Source of the DNA: JAJTHJ01 sp046316025
GTDB lineage: Bacteria; Pseudomonadota; Gammaproteobacteria; Burkholderiales; Burkholderiaceae_F
Reading direction: 5' to 3'
Assembly: GCA_046316025.1 (NCBI GenBank)
Contig: JBKCXU010000150.1
Coordinates: forward strand, 1 to 27,522
Length of the DNA stretch: 27,522 nucleotides
In this document: positions 1 through 6,569 of the stretch, in pieces
Layout: every line of letters starts with the position of its first letter
Position numbering within the stretch: the first letter of the stretch is position 1
Notes under the pieces: generated by a model
The model's database searches: none
The model's input: the letters and a program-made list of their open reading frames with translations, nothing else
Told to the model about the DNA's origin: nothing
Translations under genes and position numbers: made by a program

Positions 1-285
1 GCGCGTACCGGGGCGCGGCAGCCGTTCATGTACTACGCGGTGTTTGGTACCGGGGTCCGCCCCCAACCCAAACCTACCCCGCATGGGGGGGTGGGAGTCG
101 CCACGCGCACCGAACTGCGCTTTGCCGACTTCCGTGCCAGCTTCCGCGGACGGGCGGTGCCGGATGCACCGCCGCTTGCGGCGGTCGACGTGATCGGCAT
201 CGGCCTGATGATCACCAAGGCCGAGCACGCGGCGGGCAGCGGGGCGTTTGCGATGGAGTTGGTGGGGGTGGAGCCGCTGCGGTGA
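1..285 (+). CDS. C-terminal fragment of a CIA30-family (complex I intermediate-associated protein 30-like) protein
   Basis: An open frame runs in from the window edge and stops at 283-285. Its last ~55 residues (FADFRASFRGR, then VPDAPPL, then IGLMI, ending FAMELVGVEPL) resemble the end of the CIA30/NDUFAF1-like beta-sandwich domain, in which a conserved Phe-x-x-Phe-x-Gly-Arg stretch precedes a PDAPPL segment. Upstream, QPFMYYAVF also fits the fold. Between them lies a Pro/Gly-rich stretch (roughly bases 50-96, with C and G homopolymers) that does not look like family sequence. It is probably an assembly error at the contig end rather than a real insertion. The start codon is outside the window. 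The role of bacterial CIA30 proteins is largely undefined, so no function is claimed. Confidence 0.55.
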   Translation, partial: ARTGARQPFMYYAVFGTGVRPQPKPTPHGGVGVATRTELRFADFRASFRGRAVPDAPPLAAVDVIGIGLMITKAEHAAGSGAFAMELVGVEPLR

Positions 286-325
286 TCTCGATCAGCCCGT
301 GAGCGGAGGCTTCTGTCTGTGGCTG

Positions 326-428
326 CGTTCTTCCCTCACCCGGCCGCTGCGCGGCCACCCTCCCCCGGAGGGGGAGGGTCGGAAAGCCCCTCTCCCTTCG
401 GGAGAGGGGTTGGGGTGAGGGAAGACCG
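326..428. repeat. Intergenic palindromic repeat, CCCTCACCC family, copy 1
   Basis: About 100 bp bounded by imperfect inverted termini (TTCCCTCACCC at the left, GGGTGAGGGAAGACCG at the right). Inside are further hairpins: GGCCGC/GCGGCC, CCCTCCCCC/GGGGGAGGG and CCCCTCTCCC/GGGAGAGGGG. A close relative in inverse orientation lies at 15469-15570, and the same core occurs inside the two MITE-like elements at 5303 and 8101. It sits between the 3' ends of the CIA30-like and SET genes, where the folded RNA could also end transcription from both sides. Confidence 0.8.
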
Positions 429-449
429 TTGGCACCCGGAGCCAACGCT

Positions 450-938
450 CTACGATTTCTTCTTCGCCCTGCGCTTGGTCTCGAACATCGTCCCGCGGCA
501 GTTCTTCGCGCCGCACAGGCAGCGGTACTGCTGCTTCAGTGCCGTGGTCAACCGGTCGTCGGTCGTGAGCGCGTAGTCGTAGAAGAGTTCCTCACCGGCC
601 TTGATCGCCCGCAGCGTGACGATGAAGACGCGGCCGTCGTCTTTTTCTTCGCTTTCGCAATTGGGCGCGCAGGAGTGGTTGATCCAGCGCGCGGCATTGC
701 CGCCGACGGCGGCGTCGATCACCCGCTTGCCGTCGGACAGCGAGAAGAAAAACGTGTGGCTGTCGTCGTCGAGGTCGGACGGTGGCCGGCGATCGGCTTC
801 GCGCGTGCCGATGACCTCGCCTTTGTATTCGATCACGCGCTCGCCTTTGGCGAGGTCGCGGCCGGCATAGACGCCGCGGCCATGGATGCGCGAGCGGCGG
901 ACGACATACTTGGGTTTACGGGTGGCTGTGGCGGGCAT
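450..938 (-). CDS. SET-domain protein lysine methyltransferase
   Basis: A 162-residue protein that is almost entirely a SET domain with a post-SET tail. SET enzymes transfer methyl from S-adenosylmethionine to lysine side chains. Visible family marks are the RGVYA start of the domain (~21-25), RWINHSC at 84-90 (the NHSC SAM/knot motif), ELFYDYA at 117-123 (catalytic Tyr and pseudoknot), and the post-SET zinc cysteines C140, C142 and C147 in CLCGAKNC. The Lys/Arg-rich C-terminus may bind nucleic acid or an acidic partner. The ATG at 936-938 is the start that gives only the SET domain; the open frame continues upstream but there it is a shadow of the kinase gene. It follows the fructosamine kinase by 17 bp, so the two are probably cotranscribed. 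The substrate is unknown; ribosomal or DNA-binding proteins are possible. Confidence 0.9.
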   Translation of the reverse strand: MPATATRKPKYVVRRSRIHGRGVYAGRDLAKGERVIEYKGEVIGTREADRRPPSDLDDDSHTFFFSLSDGKRVIDAAVGGNAARWINHSCAPNCESEEKDDGRVFIVTLRAIKAGEELFYDYALTTDDRLTTALKQQYRCLCGAKNCRGTMFETKRRAKKKS

Positions 939-955
939 TGCGATGGCGGTGGGTT

Positions 956-1837
956 TCAAAAGCGGCGCGAGTATGCCGCAAGCCGCTCGATGCTCGCCGC
1001 GGCTTGCGCGACGTAGCCGCCGCCGAAGAGGTTGGCGTGGTTGAGCAGGTGGTACAGCCGATACAGCGGATCGCGCTCGCGCGCGCCGGGCGCGGGTGGG
1101 CGCTTGCCGTCGTAGGCGGCGTAAAACGCCGGCGGAAAACCGCCGAAGAGCCGCGTCATCGCGAGGTCGGTTTCCGCGTCGCCGTGGTAGCAGGCAGGGT
1201 CGAACACCACCGGCGCGCCGCGCGCATCGAAGGCCAGATTGCCGCGCCACAAGTCGCCATGCAGCAGCGACGGGCGCGGGCGATGGGAAGCCAATAGCGC
1301 ATCGGCTGCGGCACAGGCCGCGTCTTCCAGTGCGACCAGCGCCATCAGCCCGTTGCGCCGCGCGAGAGCGAACTGCGGTTGCAGCCGCCGCTCGCGCCAG
1401 AAGCGTGCCCAGTCCGCATCCGGCGTGTTGATCTGCGGCGTGGCGCCGATGCTGTTGTTGCGCGGCCAGCCGTGCTCGCGCGCGCTGTGCGCATGCAGTG
1501 CGGCGAGCGCGCGGCCGGCGGCGAGCCAATCGCCGTCGTCTTGGAAGTCGATCCACTCCAGCAGCAGCCAGCCGTGTGTCGCGGTCGCGCCGTGGGCGAC
1601 GACGCGCGGCACGCGCAGCGCGCCGGTGGCGGCGAGGGCGGCCAGCCCTTGCGCCTCGGCATCGAAGGGATGCGCCGCGGCGCCGAGCTTCAGGCAGTAC
1701 GGGCCGGCGTCGGTCGCCAGCCGCCGCACCTGGGCGATCGAGCCGCCGGCAACCGGCGCCGCCTCGCGCACGCGCTGGCTCGCGCCGAGCGTTGCGCGCA
1801 GCGCGGCCAGCACCGCATCCGGCAACTGCGATTCCAT
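956..1837 (-). CDS. Fructosamine kinase family protein (FN3K-like)
   Basis: A 293-residue member of the fructosamine/ketosamine-3-kinase family, which phosphorylates the sugar of glycated lysines or free ketosamines so that the adduct breaks down (protein deglycation). An N-terminal lobe contains GGSIAQVRRL (~31-40) and the Lys in YCLKLG (~50). The family motif NSIGATPQIN lies at ~128-137. The catalytic loop HGDLWRGN is at 193-200 and the metal-binding DPACYHGD at 213-220, all characteristic of FN3K rather than general aminoglycoside kinases. Length matches the family (~290). The ATG at 1835-1837 starts directly at the usual N-terminus; the much longer upstream frame overlaps a repeat and the next gene and is rejected. 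It is probably cytoplasmic and first in a two-gene unit with the SET protein. Confidence 0.92.
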   Translation of the reverse strand: MESQLPDAVLAALRATLGASQRVREAAPVAGGSIAQVRRLATDAGPYCLKLGAAAHPFDAEAQGLAALAATGALRVPRVVAHGATATHGWLLLEWIDFQDDGDWLAAGRALAALHAHSAREHGWPRNNSIGATPQINTPDADWARFWRERRLQPQFALARRNGLMALVALEDAACAAADALLASHRPRPSLLHGDLWRGNLAFDARGAPVVFDPACYHGDAETDLAMTRLFGGFPPAFYAAYDGKRPPAPGARERDPLYRLYHLLNHANLFGGGYVAQAAASIERLAAYSRRF

Positions 1838-1860
1838 TTGCGCCTCGTCAGGCAACTCTC

Positions 1861-1959
1861 GTCGTTCCCGCGAAGGCGGGAACCCAGCGGGCTTAACGGC
1901 TGAAGCTGGATTCCCGCTGAAGCCTGCCCCCGAGTGTCCTTGTCGGGGGCGGGAATGAC
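1861..1959. repeat. Compound palindromic repeat, CGTTCCCGC family
   Basis: Outer arms GTCGTTCCCGC and GCGGGAATGAC enclose two perfect hairpins: GTTCCCGC-GAAG-GCGGGAAC (1864-1883) and GCCCCCGA/TCGGGGGC (1926-1933 with 1943-1950). It fills the gap between the dioxygenase-like gene and the kinase. Relatives occur at 3039-3066 and 15329-15396. It may act as a transcription terminator or RNA-processing site in addition to being a dispersed repeat. Confidence 0.8.
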
Positions 1960-2004
1960 CTGTCTTCGTTGTCCGGTTGAAGTGGAACTGAAAGAAGTAC
2001 AAGC

Positions 2005-2553
2005 CTATCCGGCCAGCAAGAAGTCGAAGCGCAGCGCGCTGCCGTTGGCCAGCATCACCAAGCGCGCGTCGTACAGAAAGTCGCGCGCGTTGAGCGGATG
2101 GCCGTCCAGGTAGAGCTGCGTGGTGAGCAGCCGCCCGCCGGGTTGCTGCACGCGCACGTGCAGATGCGGCGTGCGGCCGGGGTAGGTGCCGGGGAAGATG
2201 GTTTCGAGCCGGTAGCGCCCGTCGGCATCGGTGTACTGATGGCCGCGCAAGCGGTAGCCGCGGTTGTCGTAGTGGCCGTCGGCATCGCATTGCCAGAAGT
2301 CGAGCAGCGCGCCGGCCACCGGCGCGCAGGCCGGCGTCAGCACGCGGCCGGTGAGCGTCAGCGGCTCGCCGCGGATGCCGGGTTCGATCAACCGCTGGCG
2401 GCGCGGCGTGTCGGGCGTGTAGAACGGGCCGGCCGACTGCGGTGGCGTTTGCTTCCCGCAGGTCGGAGTCGCCTGCACGGGTAGCGGCAGCAGCGCGGCG
2501 GCGCCCAGCAGCAGCCGCCGGCGCGCGCGGTCGGCAGGTTCGGCGGGCTTCAT
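2005..2553 (-). CDS. Exported intradiol ring-cleavage dioxygenase-like protein
   Basis: A 182-residue protein with the intradiol dioxygenase beta-sandwich. Enzymes of this family use Fe(III) bound by two Tyr and two His to open catechol-type rings between the hydroxyls. Candidate ligands are all present: Y95 (in GHYDN), Y124 (in GTYPGR), and H130 and H132 (in PHLHV). The N-terminus has a twin-arginine-like stretch (RARRRLLLG) followed by a hydrophobic segment and an Ala-x-Ala-like site near residues 26-28, so export through Tat is likely. That is unusual compared with cytoplasmic PcaGH/CatA but known for small secreted members. It is shorter than the catabolic enzymes, and no catechol-pathway neighbours are present, so the substrate is unknown. 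Its ATG overlaps the stop of the small membrane-protein gene (ATGA), indicating translational coupling. Confidence 0.85.
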   Translation of the reverse strand: MKPAEPADRARRRLLLGAAALLPLPVQATPTCGKQTPPQSAGPFYTPDTPRRQRLIEPGIRGEPLTLTGRVLTPACAPVAGALLDFWQCDADGHYDNRGYRLRGHQYTDADGRYRLETIFPGTYPGRTPHLHVRVQQPGGRLLTTQLYLDGHPLNARDFLYDARLVMLANGSALRFDFLLAG

Positions 2554-2933
2554 GTCGTGCGCAGCCGGCCCGACGCCCAGCCGGCCAGCCAGTGCGAGCC
2601 GCCGGCCAGGAGAAGCAGCCCCAGCACGCCCAGCCCCCAGACGAACCAGATCACCGGCACCACCCAGCCGAGCGCGCTGCCGAGCCACGGCGCGGCATCG
2701 CGCAGCACTTGCGCGATCCACAGCGCGGCGTCTTGCAGCGTGCGCAGCAACGCCGGGTCGATCCACGCGGCGAGCCAGGCCGGCAGTTGGGCGACGGCCT
2801 CGCCAGTGACAGCGGTCGCGCCACCCGCGGCCAGCTCGCCCGCGGCCCATTGCGTCAGTTCCGCGGCAAGCAGCGCCGCGCCGGTCCACAGCAGCGCCAC
2901 AAAGCCGAACAGCACCCAGATCAAGGCTTTCAT
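2550..2933 (-). CDS. Small membrane protein of unknown function
   Basis: 127 residues with a hydrophobic N-terminal helix (MKALIWVLFGFVALLW) and a second strongly hydrophobic hairpin near the C-terminus (WVVPVIWFVWGLGVLGLLLLA, split here only by length). The Ala-rich middle segment (LTQWAAGEL to WLAAWIDPALL) looks amphipathic. The predicted topology is two to three membrane passes with a short basic tail. I do not recognise the family. Its stop overlaps the start of the exported dioxygenase-like gene by four bases (ATGA), so the two proteins are made together. The upstream AGGATC just before the ATG is a weak ribosome site. Coding character is good (consistent G/C third positions). Confidence 0.75.
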   Translation of the reverse strand: MKALIWVLFGFVALLWTGAALLAAELTQWAAGELAAGGATAVTGEAVAQLPAWLAAWIDPALLRTLQDAALWIAQVLRDAAPWLGSALGWVVPVIWFVWGLGVLGLLLLAGGSHWLAGWASGRLRTT

Positions 2934-3038
2934 CGTTTCGATCCTCCTCGGTTACGTATGAGGCGGAACATGCCGCCGTACGCCCGAGGATTCAACCCGG
3001 GGAAAGCGCGAGGGTCGGACGCCACATTTGCATCGAAG

Positions 3039-3066
3039 CGTCATTCCCGCTTGCGCGGGAATGACG
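3039..3066. terminator. Perfect 12-bp hairpin of the CGTCATTCCCGC repeat family
   Basis: CGTCATTCCCGC, loop TTGC, then GCGGGAATGACG: a perfect 12-bp stem. It lies between the start of the small membrane protein (transcribed leftward) and the 3' end of the spermidine-synthase-like gene (also leftward). It is therefore well placed to end transcription of the latter. There is no clear T-tract, so the terminator role is inferred; as a dispersed repeat it is clear. Confidence 0.6.
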
Positions 3067-3084
3067 GGAGACGCGGATGTTCGC

Positions 3085-5199
3085 TCACTCTCGCCCGAGC
3101 AGCCGTTTGATCTCTTCCACCGGACGGCTCTTCAGCACGTCGAGCAGGTTGTTGAACTGGTCGGTCCACGGCGAAAACTCGGGCCTTGGTGCGAGCGGCT
3201 CGGTGCGGGCGGCCAGAGCGCCTTCGGCGAACACCTTGGCGTCGCGCGCGATCAGCACCCAGTCGGTGCTGCTGGCGGCGGGGTTGTCGGGCGCGTCGGC
3301 CAGGTTGCGCACCACCAAGCCCTCGGCCTGCGCGATGTTGGCGAGCACCGGCTTCAAGTCCAGAAAGCGGTTGGAGATGTGAATCGCCAGAATGCCGTCG
3401 GGCGCCAGATGCTGCATGTACAGCGCGATCGCCTCGCGCGTGATCAGGTGCACGGGGATCGAGTCGCTGGAAAACGCATCGATCGCCAGCACGTCGAAGC
3501 GGCCCGGCTGCCCGGCGGCCAGTTCGCGCTCCAGCGACAGCCGCGCGTCGCCCAGCGCGTACTCCATGGTCGCCGGCGTTTCGTTCAGATAGCCGAAGTG
3601 GCTGCGCGCGAGCGCCAGCACGTCGGGGTCGAGTTCGTAGTAGCGGATCGTGTCGCCGGCGCGGCCATAGGCGGCCAGCGTGCCGGTGCCGAGACCCACC
3701 ACGCCCACGCGCACCGGGCCGCGCTGCTGCTTGGCCAGCACCGCCACGCCGATGCCGGAGGTCGGCGAGTAGTAGCTGCCCGGCTCGGTGCGCCGCGCGC
3801 CCTGCGTGTACTGCTCGCCGTGCAGGATCACGCCGTGCAGCAGGCGGCGCAACTGCGCCTCGCCGCTGCCGCCTTCCTTGACGCGCAGCGTGCCGTAGAA
3901 ATTGCGCTCCATCACGATGGCGTTGCCGCGCAGAAACGTCGCGTAGTCCCAGGCCAGGTAGCCGGTGACGCCCAATGCCACCAGCGAGGTCAGCACCAGG
4001 CTCACCACGGTCGGCCCGTGCAGCGCGCGGTTGCGCCACGCCAGCCACACCGCCAGCGCACAGACGGCCAACAGCGCCAGCGGCAATTCGTAGTAGGCGT
4101 TGAAGAGGTGCGGTGCGGCCAGCGCGACGAACAGCCCGCCCGCCGCACCACCGGCCGACAGCGTCAAGTAAAACTGTGTCAGGTACGCGGGCGGCGGCTT
4201 GCGCGCGGCGAGTTCGCCGTGACAGAACAGGCAAGTGGCAAACATGCCGAGCGCATACAGCGGCACCGCGAGGCTAATGTCGAGCACTGCGTTGTTGGCG
4301 GTCAGCCCGCTGGCCATCAACGCCGCGGCGCCAACGGCGAGCAGCGAGCCCCAGCGTGTGTCGTACCAGCCGCGGCCGCCGCGCCCCTCGAAGACGACGA
4401 TGAAGGTCAGCAGGTACAGCGCCAGCGGCACCACCCACAGGAACGGCACGCTGGCGATGTTCTGCGTGATGTGGCTGGTGGCGGCCAGCAGCAGCACCGA
4501 GCCCAGCGCGGCGAGCGCCAGCCAAAGCAGGTAGTCGGCGGCGGTGGGCGCAGGCCCCGTGTCGGCCGCCGCGCGCGGCGTGCCGACGAGCGGCACCTCT
4601 TGCCCCGCGGCGTCGGCGGCGGCGCGCTGCGCCATCCAGGCCGAGGCCGCGCAGGCGAACACGAACAGCGCATAGGCGCCGCTCCACACCCAGGACTGCG
4701 TGCGCGAGTCGGCAATCGGCTCGATCGCAAAGGGGAAGGCGAGCAGGCCGACCAGCGAACCCGCGTTGGACAAGGCAAAGAGCCGGTAGACGGTCTTCTC
4801 CGGCAGCCGGTGCGCGACCCACTTCTGCAACAGCGGGCCGGTGGACGAGAGCAGGAAGTACGGCAGCCCGATGGTGGCCGCCAGCAGCAGCAGGATCGCG
4901 CCTGCCGCATCGGCCCCCGGCGCGGGCTTGAGCGCCGCGCTCGGGACGATCGGCAGGAAGGCCAGGCTCGCCAGCAGCAGCGCGATGTGCACGCGGCTTT
5001 GCGTGCGCGGCGTGAGCCAGCGCGTGGTGCCGTGCGCGTAGGCGTAGCCCGCCAGCAGCACGACCTGGAAGAACACCATGCAGGTCGTCCACACCGCCGA
5101 GGTGCCGCCGAACCAGGCGAGGATCTGCTTGGCGACGATCGGCTGCACCAGAAACAGCAGAAACGCCGAAAGCACGATGGTGGCGGCGAACAGGAACAT
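3085..5199 (-). CDS. Membrane-anchored spermidine-synthase-like protein (fused transporter-like/SAM-domain protein)
   Basis: About 704 residues. The N-terminal ~430 residues contain many membrane helices, opening with FAATIVLSAFLLFLVQP and an FGGTSAVWTTC segment typical of the family. The C-terminal ~270 residues are a spermidine-synthase-type Rossmann domain: VGLGTGT near residue 500 (SAM-like binding loop), YYELDPDV just after it, and FDVLAIDAFSSDSIP near 570, where aminopropyltransferases have their catalytic Asp loop. These fused proteins are common in Proteobacteria, but the reaction is unproven; aminopropyl transfer at the membrane is an inference. I start at ATG 5197-5199 because the hydrophobic family N-terminus begins there. 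A GTG at 5265 would add 22 polar residues. Neither start has a strong ribosome site. A MITE-like element lies about 100 bp upstream. Confidence 0.88.
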   Translation of the reverse strand: MFLFAATIVLSAFLLFLVQPIVAKQILAWFGGTSAVWTTCMVFFQVVLLAGYAYAHGTTRWLTPRTQSRVHIALLLASLAFLPIVPSAALKPAPGADAAGAILLLLAATIGLPYFLLSSTGPLLQKWVAHRLPEKTVYRLFALSNAGSLVGLLAFPFAIEPIADSRTQSWVWSGAYALFVFACAASAWMAQRAAADAAGQEVPLVGTPRAAADTGPAPTAADYLLWLALAALGSVLLLAATSHITQNIASVPFLWVVPLALYLLTFIVVFEGRGGRGWYDTRWGSLLAVGAAALMASGLTANNAVLDISLAVPLYALGMFATCLFCHGELAARKPPPAYLTQFYLTLSAGGAAGGLFVALAAPHLFNAYYELPLALLAVCALAVWLAWRNRALHGPTVVSLVLTSLVALGVTGYLAWDYATFLRGNAIVMERNFYGTLRVKEGGSGEAQLRRLLHGVILHGEQYTQGARRTEPGSYYSPTSGIGVAVLAKQQRGPVRVGVVGLGTGTLAAYGRAGDTIRYYELDPDVLALARSHFGYLNETPATMEYALGDARLSLERELAAGQPGRFDVLAIDAFSSDSIPVHLITREAIALYMQHLAPDGILAIHISNRFLDLKPVLANIAQAEGLVVRNLADAPDNPAASSTDWVLIARDAKVFAEGALAARTEPLAPRPEFSPWTDQFNNLLDVLKSRPVEEIKRLLGRE

Positions 5200-5302
5200 C
5201 CGGGGAGGGGAAAGAGACTGACGCAAGACGCCGGCGCCGCTCGGCGGGGCGGCGGATTCTCGCACGCACCGCGGCCCGTAACGGTGCGCGCCGATGCCGT
5301 TA

Positions 5303-5530
5303 TTGAGAGTTCGGCAAGTGGTTGACAGTCAGTGCACCCTCATCCGGCGCCAGCGGCGCGTGCCGCAACCGCGCGCTGGGTGGCGCGCGTCGCTCCAGCG
5401 ACGGAAGGCCGGCGCTTTGCGCAACCCCGCTTCCGCTGCACTGATGTGGGAGAGGGTTTGCTCCCCTCGCCCGCATCAGCGGGAGAGGGGCCGGGGGTGA
5501 GGGTTCGTCAACCACTTGGCGAACGCTCAA
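5303..5530. mobile_element. MITE-like element copy 1 (228 bp, TA-flanked)
   Basis: Non-coding element bounded by inverted ends. The left end reads TTGAGAGTTCGGCAAGTGG then TTGAC. The right end, reverse-complemented, reads TTGAGCGTTCGCCAAGTGG then TTGAC, so only two positions differ over ~24 bp. A TA dinucleotide abuts each side (5301-5302 and 5531-5532), as expected for IS630/Tc1-mariner-type target duplication. The interior is a GC-rich hairpin core (ACTGATGTGGGAGAGGG, CATCAGCGGGAGAGGGG, GGGTGAGGG). Element 8101-8259 is homologous in inverse orientation and lacks ~70 bp found here around 5360-5430. No transposase is encoded. Confidence 0.75.
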
Positions 5531-5543
5531 TAAAACGCTCCCG

Positions 5544-6461
5544 TCACTGCGGCGCCACCACCGCCCGCAACCGGCCCGCGCACTTGAACAGCGCCGCTTG
5601 CAGCGCCGGCTCCAGGCGCGGTGAGGCGACCAGCACCACATCGACGTAAACCGCATCGCGCAGCGGGCGCGCCACCACGCCGCTTGGACACTGGCGCGCG
5701 GTGGCCGCCGGCATCACCGTCCAGCCGCGGCCGGCAGCGATCTGCGACAAGGTGGCCGCCGCGTTTTGCGCCGGTTCCTCGCGCGCGGGGCGAAAGCCCG
5801 CCGCGTCGTACAAGCGCTGGAAGTGATCCCACAGCGTCGGGTTCTCGCTGCGGCGAAAGCGCAGCAGCGGCGGGTCGGCGGCCAGCTCGGCCAGCCGCAG
5901 CGCGCGCTTGCGCGCCAGCGGGTGGCGCGCCGGGATCAGCGCGACGTGCGGCAAGCGCGCGATCGGCACGCTCGGCAGTGCGCCGAGTTCCTGCGGCAGC
6001 ACCACCACGCTCGCATCGAGCGCGCCGCGCTGCAGCTGCTTGAGCAGCGCCAGACTCGAGCCCAGCACCGGCTCCACCAGCGGCACGCCGCTGGCGCGGC
6101 GCAGCGCCGCCTCGAAGGCGCCGAAGCGGCTCAGGTCCGACCACCACAGCGCGCCGATGCGCAGCCGCTCGCGCGCCGCCGGGGCCACCGCGCCGATGCT
6201 GTGCAGCGCCGCGTCGAACTGCCGCACCAGCTTGCCAAACTCGCGCTGCGCCACGCGGCCGGCAGGCGTCAGCGCCGTGCTGCGCGTACTGCGTGCGAGC
6301 AGCCGGCAGCCGAGCGCTTCTTCGAGCGCGGCGATCTGCCGCGACAACGGCGGCTGCGTCACGTGCAGCCGCTCGGCGGCGCGGCGGAAGTTCAGCTCCT
6401 CGGCCACCGCCAGGAAGTAGCGCAACTGGCGCAGGTCGATGGTGCGGGCCGCGCGATTCAT
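5544..6461 (-). CDS. LysR-family transcriptional regulator
   Basis: 305 residues, the normal LysR length. The N-terminal winged helix-turn-helix is textbook: LRQLRYFLAVAEELNFRRAA (~10-29) followed by LHVTQPPLSRQIAALEEALG and LTPAGR. The remaining ~210 residues form the two-lobed effector domain, with RLRIG at ~100 and a PARHPLA segment near 190. It resembles BenM/CatR-like members that respond to aromatic or organic acids, but the ligand cannot be read from sequence. It is divergent from the Kelch lipoprotein gene across ~108 bp; tandem direct repeats beginning at the start codon (6461-6489) are candidate binding sites. LysR proteins usually regulate themselves and a divergent target, so the Kelch gene is the likely target. 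Confidence 0.93.
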   Translation of the reverse strand: MNRAARTIDLRQLRYFLAVAEELNFRRAAERLHVTQPPLSRQIAALEEALGCRLLARSTRSTALTPAGRVAQREFGKLVRQFDAALHSIGAVAPAARERLRIGALWWSDLSRFGAFEAALRRASGVPLVEPVLGSSLALLKQLQRGALDASVVVLPQELGALPSVPIARLPHVALIPARHPLARKRALRLAELAADPPLLRFRRSENPTLWDHFQRLYDAAGFRPAREEPAQNAAATLSQIAAGRGWTVMPAATARQCPSGVVARPLRDAVYVDVVLVASPRLEPALQAALFKCAGRLRAVVAPQ

Positions 6462-6489
6462 GCCGAAAAGGTATTGCCGAAAAAGTCAT
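6461..6489. promoter_or_regulatory. Tandem 14-15 bp direct repeats in the LysR/Kelch divergent region
   Basis: TGCCGAAAAGGTAT is followed at once by TGCCGAAAAAGTCAT. These two head-to-tail copies lie in the 108-bp gap between divergent genes and touch the LysR start codon. This A-rich patch stands out from its GC-rich surroundings. It could be a regulator-binding site for autorepression or for control of the Kelch gene. It is not a classical T-N11-A inverted LysR box. Confidence 0.4.
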
Positions 6490-6569
6490 TCTCCCGCGCG
6501 CCGTGCATCGCCACCATGCGCGGCTTGGCAACGGCGCCCGTGCCGGCGCGCAATGAAAGGACGACGAAC

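Noticed and set aside
326..428. CRISPR array
   Set aside because: The repeats here and at 15469, 5303 and 8101 are isolated palindromic elements, not regularly spaced direct repeats with unique spacers, and no cas gene is present.
3028..5325. A 765-codon open frame on the plus strand
   Set aside because: It is antisense to the spermidine-synthase-like gene and its product is Arg/Gln/His-rich low-complexity sequence with no fold, as expected of a shadow.
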